From contig MU621200.1 of assembly GCA_025399215.1 (NCBI GenBank), forward strand, positions 1 through 53,072: a DNA stretch of 53,072 bases, read 5' to 3'. Each line of letters starts with the position of its first letter. Positions within the stretch are counted from its first letter, which is position 1. This DNA is from Globomyces pollinis-pini (Eukaryota; Chytridiomycota; Chytridiomycetes; Rhizophydiales; Globomycetaceae). The notes under the pieces are model-generated. The model was not told the origin of the DNA. It was given only the letters and a program-made list of their open reading frames with translations, and searched no databases. This document shows, piece by piece, positions 11,241 through 22,953 of the stretch. Position numbers and translations under genes: made by a program.

Positions 11241-13204
11241 ATGTCAACTTTATCCATACTCCCATTACCAGGACATGATTCATTTCTAAACGGTTACTAC
11301 GGACTAGAAGAATGTGTAGCAAGAGGTCTTATTCGGATACACTATCCCTTGCCAATCACTATTCAATCATTGACTATCACTTTTCGTGGAATGATGGAAA
11401 ATAGATTTACACATTCTGTAGAAACTCTTTATAGAAGCAAAACCTTGTTTGAAGAGTCTTACTGTTTGATAGATACATTGGAACTGGAAGGTGTGAACAA
11501 CTTTATAGATATACCCTTTGAAATCGCTATTCCAGGTCATGATCCTATTACGAATGGATTTGGACCTTGTTCACAGGTATTAGAGATCAGAAAAATCTTA
11601 TATTAGCTGCTCCCACCATCCACAAGAGTGTATGGCTACAAATATGGCAGTACCTATATGACTAATATATCGTACACTCTATCTGCTTCTTTCACGAAAC
11701 CATCAAGTTTTCCTTGGATTCCATCTGTTATTAAAAAGGATATCACTTTATCACCATTCTTTGTATATGACCCAAGACTCATTCCACTATTGTTACACCC
11801 AGAAGTATACCAATTCGATTTTAATTATTAAGGAAAGACATTGGAAGTCACATGTTGGAGCTGTGCCGATTGAATATGATATTGTTGTTGGTGCTAGTGT
11901 TTATGGACCTGATGATCAGATAAGGTTCGGGTATCGAATGTTGGTAAATGATGATTACGCAAGAATCCAAGGAGTTAGAATCTCAAATGTGACTTTCACA
12001 TTAAAAGAGACACATATAGTTGGTGAAGATAGATGTTGTGTTCAAGATGACTATCCAAACACATGGTCGCATGATAGACCTTCCAGAATTAAAGGTGTAA
12101 CTGAAATACTGAAATGGTCTCAAAGTGAATACTCTTCATTAAGTCGATTATCACCACAACGTAAAAGAACTATCATCCGTCGATCAGATGGCGAAATCGC
12201 AACTCCCGCCGATAGCGACAGCTCTGATGTATTCTATTTTCTTAATTGTTTTAGTTGGTCGAGAAAGCAGCAACACTTACAATTCCTGAAGATCGAGATG
12301 TTACTGGTGATGGAATATATGTCGAGCGAGAGGTTTACATTCAATTACCAGGTGTTGGTGGGTTCAGTCCAACTACTGCACGGCCAATCATACCATCTGA
12401 TGACCACATTTGTCATCAAATTCGACCTCGTCAAGCATTTTTGCAAGTCCGACATACAATTTCAGTTACGATTGATCTCTTTGGTGCAGACAGTATATGT
12501 ATAGAAGCTGGGTGCTATTTGTTTAATATCGGAAAAGTAGAGTGCGAAAGATTATTAGAACATGAACAGGATATTGTACCCACTCTTGTAAGTGACGAGG
12601 ATGACCTTAACGTTAGGATTATAACAAAGTAGTCGGTCCTCTAGAAGTATGGGTTCCTGAATACCAAGAAAAAGAAGATCATGGATGTACGCAGAAAGTA
12701 TACCAACCATCTGTCCTTAAACCTGTGTGTAACGATGGCAGACTGTCTCGTTGTAGCGAAACTATGTCAAATTATAGCGAAACTCCTTCATACAAGTCAA
12801 AAGTCTCGGCATTGCCAAATGCCATAGAGCCTATTGTATATTTGATATCAAACAAGCATATTATATCCCCTAAACCTCATCCTAATAATAGCCAAGTTAA
12901 TCCGAACGATTTGGATCTCGATGAAGATTCGACAGAAAGTGAATCCTCTTCAAGTTCTGTTAGTGGAGAAGCTTCTTTGTCACGTCGGGAATCTCCACCC
13001 CGCTTAAGTCCAAGTATATTGACAAATTTACCTGCAACACCAACACCAACTTATGAAACCTCATTATTCCACTCAACATCGTCGAATAATAACGATCCCT
13101 TTTTGGAACCACATCGTCAATTACGGCAGACATCTTTCAATGATTTGAGAGACTTTGAATTAGAACAAAGGATTGAAGAGGCAATGGAAGAGACAATATT
13201 TTGA
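11241..13204 (+). CDS. alpha-arrestin (ART/ARRDC-like), 5 exons
   Basis: Exons 11241-11576, 11607-11804, 11833-12228, 12255-12587 and 12617-13204 give 616 aa; introns are 30, 28, 26 and 29 nt. The first ~430 residues form arrestin N and C domains: an early ITIQSLTITFRG strand, LPPSTRVYGYKYG between the two strand sets, and a second beta-rich domain with IPIEYDI-like and SVTIDLFG strands. The C-tail is Ser/Pro-rich and acidic. Alpha-arrestins are adaptors that bring Rsp5/Nedd4 ligases to plasma membrane transporters. I see no PPxY motif in the tail, so ligase recruitment, if any, would differ. The start was chosen as the first ATG before the first strand. Confidence 0.75.
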
Positions 13205-13255
13205 GCTGCAAATAAACTCATCACATAATGTAAACTTTTTTGTACAGATATTATA

Positions 13256-14059
13256 TTACACAAGTGTGCTTCCGGTATTATACTGTGATGGGTCTCTAAT
13301 GCTTTTGATTGTAGAATTCAATTGGTTAGTTGCTGATCCATCTGCCTTAATGGCGAATGTTGAAGCCGTTATTGAACAATAGTTCTCAAGAGAGAATTCA
13401 ATTTGAAAGTTATTTCCCCAAACACCAGTAACTGCAAATATTGTTGAAATAAGAAATCCCATCATCGCAATTGCGACACGAAACGAAACCGAAAATAGAA
13501 TATCACCTAAAGAAGACCGAGAATTGGAGTGTGCGTTACTGTAGAAATTAAAAGCAGGAATCACAAATATTCCAAACAATGCCAGGTATATAAAGAAGTT
13601 TATCATTACATGGATGGTATTTGTTGTAGAAAACCAGATACTTGCACATAAACCATCATTATCAACAAACGTGTTTCTGTATGCATTTGAGTGGATTCCA
13701 AAGCTAGATGCAATCAAAAGCACTACGACCAGTGCAATTCTAGACATTTTTTGGTATTCTTTTGGAATCAGAATCGTAGTTCTAAAAATCAAAACTCCAA
13801 TGGATAAATTCTGAAAAATGTAGAAACAAATGAAATCAATATCCTGATACAGTCTACAATTCATACCAAACGTTTTGGCTTTAAAGTTTGAAAATGCAAA
13901 TAACCAGAGTTGATTGATTAATTGGAATATTGATGCAACGACTTGAACGTAATTAATTTGCAATGGTTTTCTGAGAGCCGCGTTGATACAAAGATACAGA
14001 TTATGAGCTCCTAGTACTAAGGATACAGCTAGAACCGAGTTCACTAGGGAAGAAACCAT
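13256..14059 (-). CDS. seven-transmembrane protein, unknown family
   Basis: Single exon, 267 aa, with seven hydrophobic segments: about residues 8-27, 38-57, 76-95, 107-124, 150-172, 188-210 and 217-235. Loops are short and the C-tail is Ser/Thr-rich, so the topology fits a GPCR-like or other 7TM sensor. No rhodopsin, STE2/STE3 or cAMP-receptor signature is evident. Its stop lies about 50 bp from the convergent arrestin gene. It does not visibly share sequence with the second 7TM gene at 42.8-43.7 kb. Confidence 0.55.
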   Translation of the reverse strand: MVSSLVNSVLAVSLVLGAHNLYLCINAALRKPLQINYVQVVASIFQLINQLWLFAFSNFKAKTFGMNCRLYQDIDFICFYIFQNLSIGVLIFRTTILIPKEYQKMSRIALVVVLLIASSFGIHSNAYRNTFVDNDGLCASIWFSTTNTIHVMINFFIYLALFGIFVIPAFNFYSNAHSNSRSSLGDILFSVSFRVAIAMMGFLISTIFAVTGVWGNNFQIEFSLENYCSITASTFAIKADGSATNQLNSTIKSIRDPSQYNTGSTLV

Positions 14060-14278
14060 AAATCTCGTGTCTCATTACACACTTTACTTTTAAAACTCAA
14101 GTGGCTTGCGAAATAGGCTACAATTACTTTGAGCCAGGCTTCAAAGCGATTCTTTTCCATGTCATAATTGACGCCCAATTCAAAATGTCATCACTCGTTA
14201 TCCCTCTTGTGAAGTTTCATTCCTGTGATAACAATTTTTATTCTTAATTGAAATGAACAGATCTACACCTTTTGTATT

Positions 14279-16519
14279 TTAAATTCTGAGATGTTGAATG
14301 AAAAACGATGCTCCTGCTTCAAAGCCATACCGTTCCGCTTCAAAAGTGTCCAGCGCATGTCCCACATTCGGAAACATTAAAGTTCTGTTCAAGTTAATTC
14401 GCAATCATTACTGAATATCATGACCAGCACCTTTAAGATATTCTGCCCAACGCAAACCCTGACTAGGAGGAACTCTTCGATCTCCCTTTCCAAGCATCAA
14501 CAGTGCTGGTGAAACTTTATCTTTGATTTGAGATGCTGGACTAGCCCCATACATCTTTACATAATCTATAGAATGAGAAGCACCATCTATAAAACCTTCA
14601 GGAGAAAGTAACTTTGGTACTCTGGAATCAAACTCAATTCCAGCTTCTCCAAACGTCCAATCAGGGATATCAGAATCGGATACCATTGCGCCGACATTAA
14701 TCACAGGGTTTCTTAGACACCCTGCTCTGTAAAAACCTGGATCCCTAGCCAATAAATGGGCAGTGATGAACCCTCCATGAGATCCGCCATGCAAGAATAC
14801 ATTCTGTGAATCAATGCCACTCTGCTTAGATGCCCACAATGCAGCTGAGTGAACATCATCAATGTCCAGAGTTCCAATTCTTCCAATCAATTTCCTGATT
14901 ATAAATACTCTTACTCAAATAATACTTGATCGAGTCATTTCCAAAGCCAGTCGAGCCTGTGTAGTTGACAACTAAACAAGAGAATCCTAAAGAACAGAAT
15001 GCCGCAATATTGAACGAAAATGAAGTTGAGGTACATCCATGCCTAGTGTTAATATTAGTTACTTACGGACCACCATGAGGCATTACTATCAAAGGTGTTG
15101 AACCTGTTTTTGCAAATGAATGAAGCTTGGAATTTGACTTGATCAATACCACTTCCAGGTTGGAGTCTCGGCCAGGAATACTATTAATACTATAACTTAT
15201 TTGCTGGAGAAGTGCCAATGTTTCTAAATTTAGCCAACTTAGCATTCTTACCTCGCTTTATTGGTGGTTTAGTGATAACATTCCAATCTATTGGCGATTC
15301 TGAGTCAAATTTTCCATAGACCAATACAGAGGGGTGATTTGGCGCAGACTTGGTTACTATAATCTGTCCGCATTCAGAGGTACCTAATAGACTCCAAGAC
15401 TCAGTTCCGGTGGGTGTCAAATTCACCACAGCCTTGGAATCGAGATGTACGGCCAATATAACCGTTCTACTTCTCCAATAGCTGTCTAATAGTATCACAT
15501 ATCCGTCCCCTACAGAAACCCATATCATTTCTTTCAAATTCGTTGTATATAATCCCGGAAATGTTTGATTAGAAGGAGCTACGTCAACAATTGGAACAAT
15601 GACTTCTTCAGCACCGGAAATGATATCATATTTGACTAACTCGGCGCAAGAATCGTGCGGTTTACCCACAGCACTGGATAAATAGACAAGTGCCATTTGG
15701 TGATAAACGTGGAAAACGAGCACTGTATCCTTCCCTAGAAAGTTTTCTGACATTTTTACCATCTAAATCACACTGATAAAGCGCAGCACGTCTATTGGTG
15801 CAAAATTTAATTCCAAGTTGGACAGCTTCTGTTGGAATACCAATAAAATACAGTGACGATGAATCAGATGTAAATAATGGCTGCGAGATTCCAAAGAACT
15901 CCAGATTACTTAATGCGGTAACGGAATCAACTTCAGAAAAAAGATCTATCAATACGATTGTTGAAGTACACCTTCCAGTATATCCTTCACCAGAATCAAG
16001 TATGTAATGATATCATCTTCTGGTGATAATGCCTGTGCAGTGTACATTATTTTACTTTCATCACTAGACCAAGTCATACTGCCATAATACCCTAATTCTT
16101 GTGAGTGAAATAACGCCACCCGTCAACATAAAAATCTCCATGGGCCTTTGTCACTTCAACGGTTCGAGATCCATTCAAACCCTTAACCTAATACTAAGCA
16201 AATTAGATTTACTTCAATAAATCGTTTTTCACCAACAGTTATTTGAGTTGCTTGAGATCGTTTGCTGGGAGAAGTAGCAACTAAAACCAATTGATTCATG
16301 TAAATGAACTGGATAGAATTCTAGAGCTTTTTTTCCATCTAAAGAATATTGAATATTCTGTAGAACTTTTCCTTTAGATGCCTGTGTAAAGTCTCTTGTG
16401 GACATTACAACAGTCAAGTTCAGATTGAGACCATCCACATCCAGATTGTTTAATCCAGAATATGATGGAATGACGGCCAATTGTTGGAATACTTTAGCTG
16501 CCACTGCGTCCTTGAACAT
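14279..16519 (-). CDS. acylaminoacyl-peptidase (S9C prolyl oligopeptidase), possibly frameshifted
   Basis: Human APEH-like features in order: WSSDESKIMYTA; LGIKFCTNRRAALY; PRLSPNGT; then the alpha/beta-hydrolase domain with PHGGPHG (oxyanion region), VNYTGSTGFG, the nucleophile GGSHGG, and the C-terminal NVGHAL histidine. APEH removes acylated N-terminal residues from peptides in the cytosol. Clear introns are 14385-14411, 14895-14925, 15043-15066 (24 nt), 15224-15251, 16092-16114 (23 nt) and 16188-16212. At three places (about 15688, 15995 and 16328) the conserved frame changes with no adequate intron; see findings. The catalytic half is intact. The ATG at 16519 is 41 bp from the divergent NEDP1 start. 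Confidence 0.75.
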
Positions 16520-16560
16520 ATAAATGGAAAAAGGAGGTCAAAATAATTTACCAAATCAAA

Positions 16561-17287
16561 ATGGCCAATAAATCCATTTTGATGTATGGGGATGTACAGA
16601 TATACGAAGAGGTACTTGAATTATGCTTATCCACAGGATTTAGCATCTGTTGGACCTGGAATGTGGTTAAATGATACAATCTTGGAATTTGAATACGAGT
16701 TTTTTGAAATTGATGCATTTTCAGATCAGTCCTCCATAGCATTTATCAGACCAGCAATCGTTTATTTAATGACTCAGTTCATTGATCCTGATAGCTTAGA
16801 GGGAGTTTGGCCTCCAGATTTAAAGTCTAAACAACTTATATTCTTACCAATTAACGATAATCAAGGCGATCAAGCTGGTGGATCCCATTGGTATGTGTGT
16901 CTTTAACTGACTTTTAGGTCTTTGTTAGTCTATTATCGACCCACCAACGCATTTTATTATTATGATAGTTTACACGATGCAAACAGGAAACTCACAGAAA
17001 CATATAAATCCAAATTAGCAAAACTAATTAATACATCGCCGCAATCATTTTTTGTTCCTATACCAACTCCTCAGCAAGAAAATGGATTTGATTGTGGAAT
17101 TTATGTATTGGCAATTACAGAGTTACTAGCCAAAAGATATCAGCAAATCGACAAAGATCTAACCATGAAGCCGGGTGATAATGCACTCTGGAGAATTTCA
17201 AATAGTAACTTGACTGCTGAACATATTCAAGAATTTAGAGAAGCATTGTTTGTGTTTATTTCGGAGTTAGCAACCAATTATCTATAA
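16561..17287 (+). CDS. NEDP1/SENP8-like deneddylase (C48 Ulp1 family), 3 exons
   Basis: Exons 16561-16611, 16637-16890 and 16918-17287 give 224 aa (human SENP8 is 212). Introns are 25 and 27 nt. Conserved blocks: WLNDTILEF; LPINDN followed by GGSHW with the catalytic His; YYYDS with the catalytic Asp; a Gln upstream of GFDCGIYV with the catalytic Cys. The domain set is that of SENP8/NEDP1, which matures and removes Nedd8 from cullins, rather than the larger SUMO proteases. The first short exon (ATG at 16561) is preferred over the in-frame ATG at 16586, because splicing yields a SENP8-like N-terminus. Confidence 0.88.
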
Positions 17288-17294
17288 TATAATC

Positions 17295-17657
17295 GTAAAA
17301 AATATTAGATTTGGTATTCGAATTTATTTGTTAGTGACCTTTAACTTTCATCTTAACAGGAATGAGAACGAGAAAGTGGCCTGCACTGAATAACAAGATA
17401 GTGACACTTGTATTGAATGGAGCTTCATTTAAGGAGTAGGCTATCCAGCCAAAGTATCCAAAAGACACAATTGTGCGGAGCAATAGGCAATCGTACCTAA
17501 TGATAAATCCATCTCAACTGTACGATTGATAATATCTTCATAGTCTACAAATGCTTCATTTTTCTTTCTGCCAAATCATAGTCTTTTTCATCAATTAAAC
17601 TCTTCATTTCCGACAGACGATTAGTATAATTGACCAAAGGTTTGAAGAATAGCAGCG
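17295..17657 (-). pseudogene. scrambled partial copy of PIG-N
   Basis: 17295-17399 is a near copy of the PIG-N 3' end at 17750-17863. It then jumps directly to sequence matching 19347-19640 of the same gene. A block of about 27 bp (19388-19414) is missing, and further small indels occur near 17520-17560. One 27-nt intron is retained in the copy, so it arose by DNA duplication and deletion rather than retroposition. No intact frame remains. It sits immediately beyond the stop of the functional gene. Confidence 0.85.
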
Positions 17658-17785
17658 TTAAGCCCAATCTTAACGTATAGAGAGGAAAGCAACCACACGT
17701 AAATAGGCTTCCGAATTTCCTGACCGAATTATCACTTTAAGGAGAGTGAGTAAAAAATATTAGATTTGGTATTTGAATTTATTTG

Positions 17786-20700
17786 CTAGTGACTTTTAAC
17801 TTTCATCTTGGCAGGAATTAGAACTCCACCAACGAGAAAGTGGCCTGCACTGAATAACAAGATTTGAAACACAATAAAGGCACTTGCAATACAGAAATGG
17901 GATATGGTTGTTCCAATTTCTAACCAACTACCTGAATCCTTGACCAAAAAGAAAAAGTTCAAGGTCATAATATCGGTAGTGGATAATACAAGTAGAAACA
18001 ATGAAAATGGTGGTAACTCCAGGGATCTAGATAGTAAAGATAGCACAGAACTGAGTAAAAAGAATGGAATCAAGATTTTCAGAATTACAAGGGAGCCCTA
18101 GGATTAACATCAGTTATATGTACCATTAAAAAAGGATCAAAGATAGTTGTAAATCGATAGACAGATTCAATTGTGAAGGATGATATTGATGCCATATTCC
18201 CAGTTCCAAAAAAACCAACATTGATAAATAATAAAAAGAAACTGGCTATTCTCATATCTCCTGTTTTCAAAGACCTGATATGTTGATTGGTGTCACGAGT
18301 AGTTATATCCTAATTCAATGTAAGTTCAAACGGTGTACAAACCATGTAAGTATAACCATTGTAAGCTTTGTTTTCAAAAAAGTAAACTTGTTGTTCAATC
18401 AACATCCATACAAAAATAGTTAAAGAATAGCAAATGTAAAAGAGAGTTTCAAAACTACAATTAGATAATAAAACTTTCTACCTAACACTCAACAACGTAA
18501 AAACCGGAGCAAAGGCAAGGTATACAATCACAAGTCGCTTCAGATAATGTTCTTTTTCTGAAAATCGATCAAAAATTGGAATAATGAAGCATGATGCTAC
18601 ATGATGTTAGTGGTTGAAATATACCCAATATCATCCAACTCAGAATTGCATTCAATGGTGGCAAACCGTTCTTTGCAGCCAAAGATCTTGAAGTATCAAA
18701 CATAATTAATAATGAAGCCATAATGATGAATAGCTGTAACCAAACAATATCCATCAAACCGCTGGATTGCACTAACGAAACACGTTTCTCTGCTAATGGT
18801 AATGCCGCATTGATATATCGGGGTACCACGATTACAGCTAAAATTCCAGTGATCACAATAAGCGATCCACCAAATATTCTAAACGTTATCAAAATCGAAA
18901 CTCACACTAAAATGATATTTTCTTCCAATTCCACAGGCAATAGTGTAAAGACACTTGTAACAACAGTTACCAATCTCCAGGTACGCAAAATAGAGCAGTG
19001 CCTTTCACAAAATTCCTTGTTCAAAGTCATTGGCCATATTAAACCGATAAATAGTAGGCATATAGTCAATAATTCACGATAGAAATAAGAAAGGACCTGT
19101 GGATAAGTGAACATGAATTACCAGAACTTCTAGAGTAAATATATAAAGTAAGGTATGTATAAATGTTGAAAAATTCTTCCCAGAAAATGTATTGGAAACT
19201 AAAGTTTTGATAAATGAATAGTCCTGTGCAATTCTAGACCAGAAAAAGATAGGGAATATAGAGTATGCATAGTAAGAGATTGGCGAATCCTTTGAATGCA
19301 AAAAGAAGCCTAGAATAGAAAACAATATAGCGGAAACTACCCTGGTAGTGACACTTGTATTGAATGGAGCTTCATTTAAGGAGTAGGTTTTGATGATAAA
19401 TACGGAAGAGAACACTATCCAGCCAAAGTATCCAAAAGACACAATTGTGCGGAGCAATAGCCAATCGTACCTAAGGGTAAATCCATCTCAACTGTACGTT
19501 TGATAATATCTTAAACCTTCAATGGCAAGGTCTACTAATAAGTCACTTTTTCTCTCTGCCAAATCATAGTCTTTTTCATCAATCAAACTCTTAATTTCTG
19601 ACAGGCGACTTGTATAATTAACCAAAGGTTTAAAAGGCTGGAACATGATCTCCGATTTTTCTTTTAATTCTGATTTGAGTATATACTGAGCTAAAATCTC
19701 TTTAGCATTTGCAAATTTTGCTTCTGCCTTGTATTCCTCAGTGTTGTCCAAAAAATCAATGGGTAACTTTCCAACTGAATTGACGGGAAAGGGGACTCCA
19801 ATTAAGCTTGACTGTAGATGTTTTAACACAGTTCGGTTACCATCAAGGGTGCAACGTCAGCTTGCTCAACATCGTTTCTCTGATATTTTTCAAGACCCCA
19901 GTCGCGCGAAATGCTGTCATGACCGGTTGGGTGCGTTTGGTTTGGTTTCGCGATTCCAGCTCCCCAACAAATTAAAGGTGTTTCTGTATTTTGGGGATCT
20001 CCATCTCCGTGAGATCCTAAATCGGTTCAGATAAATTGATGCATACCTCGATTACTCATCCCATGATCTGCTGTTACAACATACGCAGTTTTTCCATCTG
20101 CTCCATAAAAGTCTTCCATCATTTGTTCAACCTTTCGCAATCCTTCATCAACAATGTTAATATTTGATAAATATTGTGTAGAGTATGGTCGATGTCCATG
20201 GCCATTTGTATCAATCCCAAGTAGATGTAAAAAGAATACAATTTGATCGCTGTGCAACAAATCGTGTAAGGTTTTGTTCTTCTTTGCATTATCAAATAAC
20301 AATTCGAATTCATTAAATACCCAAGTATCCAAATCCGATGCATCTGAATGTTAACAGTTACTCTGTACCATCTTTTGCAAAGTCCTCTCCATCTGCTTCA
20401 TACATAAACATTTCTACACTACTAGGATCGGCAGCTCCATAAGAAAACATTGGAAGAATATCTGGCGATCCATACGACCAAGTATGTCTAGACTGGTTGA
20501 AGACTGAGTCAAAATTGACAGGATTGGTTTGCCAACCTTTGGTGACTGCTGATACATCCTCATAAAATCCAGCGATAAGGGCAACATGACCAGGCCTAGA
20601 TTCGGTTGGGACGTGTGTGTGTGAGACTCCCCATCGACCTAGTGAAGTTACTTTCTGTCTCAAAAATGGAGCTCTCTTCATATCGTCTTCATAAATCTTA

Positions 20701-20934
20701 TCAGCGCGAAGTCCATCGGCTAAGAAGAGTTAAGATCAAAAAGGATAGTATACCAACAGCCAATAAGAGTCGTTTTGCGGGAGGAGAAGGAGGAAGAACC
20801 GGGGTCATACCATGAATGATAGGAGAGGTGAAGTAAATATCAAAGATGGAGAATATATATATAACATGGAACAAAACCCTGGTTATTAGTCTATTTCGTT
20901 ACCCAATCAGCAGCACTTTGGTGACGGGTCTCAT
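17786..20934 (-). CDS. MCD4: GPI ethanolamine phosphate transferase 1 (PIG-N/Mcd4), 13 exons
   Basis: Exons on the minus strand: 20934-20903, 20878-20754, 20719-20369, 20343-20047, 20016-19841, 19811-19498, 19470-19122, 19096-18906, 18878-18625, 18596-18482, 18454-18343, 18309-18124 and 18097-17786. They join without a break into 937 aa (human PIGN is 931). Landmarks: N-terminal signal anchor; [21 protein letters not shown] metal site; [26 protein letters not shown] and SHGDG metal sites; [20 protein letters not shown]; then the multi-span C-terminal domain ending [20 protein letters not shown]. It adds ethanolamine phosphate to the first mannose of GPI precursors in the ER. All 12 introns are 24-34 nt. 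Confidence 0.95.
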
Positions 20935-21884
20935 TTGTAGTGATGAATTTTTAAACTCCACAATTTTTCCCTTCCAATTCATCAAAACGTTTTTTATTTG
21001 ATTTTAGATGGGATTATCAACTGATGATAATGATTCAAATGGGTTTGTAAATGAAAGATTCAATCATCTCAACTCAGGATTTTTTAAGTAACATTCAATG
21101 GACTAACAATATCCTGTTTATGATACCAGTATTCAGTTTAATCCTTTGTATAGGAAGAGACTGAGCCTTGGGCGAAGTGTTGAGTACTTTAGTGTTTCGT
21201 ATAGAATTTGATTGGCTGTGTAGTTACCAACCACATTTGTATTTCTATAGTGTTCCGTTAATAGTTGCAGTCTTACTATCTACTGTCATGTTATTCACAA
21301 TATTTTTGTTTTTACTATGTAGGCAGTAACTAGTTTTCACTACTGTTGTTAAGACTACAATGGTTTGCTTCTCCCATACTGACTTATTATTAGTCTTTGA
21401 TGATAACTGAGGTGTTTAAAGATGATACTTTGATCTGTAATATTTGTATTCCCTTATTTTCATTTCCTTATTTTAAAGTTTCCATCTCTAATGACACATG
21501 TAGGTTTTTTTTCGTTTGGGAGTCAGAGACCTTGAACACAGAATAAAGACCCATATTGAGCAAGATACTATTAATAATCAATGGAATAGTAGAATCAATA
21601 CTTGTAAACTAACTAATAAAATAATGTAAACAAGTAGATTATTTCATTTTTTTAAAGTAATAACTCTATAAGACAGTATCAATATATTAGATGATCAAAC
21701 CATGATCAAGCTGAAGGAAATCAGATCAAAGAATCATTAATGTCAGTGTTGTTGACTTAGATAGTGACCACAAGTGACTCTTAACGCAATTAAGAGCACG
21801 AAAAAATAAAGAACTTGGTTAAAATTTCACAGATTGGGAAGTTGATGGCACGAAGAAAATAAAGAATTTAAAGATTTTAACAGC
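20935..21884. other. intergenic, no feature seen
   Basis: About 950 bp between PIG-N and the secreted barrel protein. AT-rich and full of stops in all frames. I find no supported gene, RNA or repeat. Confidence 0.5.
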
Positions 21885-21893
21885 TATAAATAG
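21885..21893 (+). promoter_or_regulatory. TATA box of the DPBB protein gene
   Basis: TATAAATAG, about 50 bp upstream of the ATG at 21937, a good consensus TATA element. Most other genes here lack one so close to the start, fitting a strongly regulated secreted-protein gene. Confidence 0.6.
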
Positions 21894-21936
21894 ACAGTGT
21901 TAAAACATTATCTGTACAATCAATAAAATCATAGAA

Positions 21937-22359
21937 ATGATCTCAAACGTTTTAAGCCTATTATCCCTTCTCACTCTTGTTAATGCCGCTCCTATTGATG
22001 GTTCTGTTACTTATTATGGTCCTCCAAGTGAAAGAGGTCCTTTCGGTGTTGGTGCTTGTGAGAATAACCCTATCGATCAAAACTACTTTGTTGCCGTGGG
22101 TGCTTCTTTATATGATAGAAGCAGATGTGGTCAATGTGTTGCTGTAACTTATAATGGACGAACTACTGTTGGACCTGTTGCCGATCGTTGCGAATCTTGT
22201 GGAACTGGTGTAGATATCTCTCAACATATGATGGAAGAATTAGGTGCTGTTGGTGCTGGTCGAATCTACTCCAGTTGGGAATATGTTCCTTGTCCAGGTG
22301 GCCGTGGAGTCAGCTTTATGTCCAGAAGTACAGTTGTGGGATCAAATCCATCATCTTGA
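21937..22359 (+). CDS. secreted double-psi beta-barrel (expansin/RlpA-like) protein
   Basis: Single exon, 140 aa. A signal peptide (about residues 1-18, ending VNAAP) is followed by one DPBB domain: GSVTYYGPP, GACENNP, FVAVGASLYD, CGQCVAVTYNGRTTVGPVAD, CESCGTGVDIS and a closing WEYVPC. Six or more cysteines fit the disulfide pattern of barwin/expansin-like proteins, and the aspartate in the VxDxC-type motif is present. There is no C-terminal cellulose-binding expansin domain. Likely exported to the cell wall or medium, to loosen or bind polysaccharide; substrate unknown. Confidence 0.82.
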   Translation: MISNVLSLLSLLTLVNAAPIDGSVTYYGPPSERGPFGVGACENNPIDQNYFVAVGASLYDRSRCGQCVAVTYNGRTTVGPVADRCESCGTGVDISQHMMEELGAVGAGRIYSSWEYVPCPGGRGVSFMSRSTVVGSNPSS

Positions 22360-22953
22360 ATACCAGAAAATACCCTTTAATATTATTATTACCCTATAGA
22401 TATTGATGTAATAAAAACCTGCACAAATCTCTAACACTTTCTATTTGTTTCGCGATATTGAATTCTGTAGTTGCTAATACCAAATAGTTCACAGTGCATC
22501 TGAATCGACACCAAACTACCTAAAGTTCTATCCAATTTATATAAGAATTTTTGTTATAAGATTATATGAATATTGAGGAACTTATGCTACCTCATAGATT
22601 AAATGGCGGTCTCTACCCGAAGACTTAACCGCTCTTGATAGAGTAGCAAATACAGAATGCAGCTCATCGATCAGTTCCGGTCTTGATATGATATCAATCA
22701 TTGATATAATTGCCAATTAAGAGCACTTATTTGTTCATCATATTGAATCGAAATGATTGTTTTTCAACACGTTGAATACTTATAGAATGAAATACTGGCT
22801 TGCTAGGTGAAGGTTTATCAATATCTTAGGATTGTAATTCTAGCTTACAAAAACCAAATAGACAAACACCACACCTTTTTCAACAAACCCAAACAGTTTA
22901 TCAACAAGCTCCGCAACCGCAATTCGTATATCAACAGTTGATCCGTTTCTTTT
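22360..22953. other. intergenic, no feature seen
   Basis: About 590 bp between the convergent DPBB and prolidase genes. No supported gene or RNA; only AT-rich unique sequence. Confidence 0.5.

Noticed and set aside
16140..16170. GGTTCGAGATCC, resembling a tRNA T-loop
   Set aside because: No matching acceptor stem, D arm or anticodon arm around it; it is inside the APEH coding exon.
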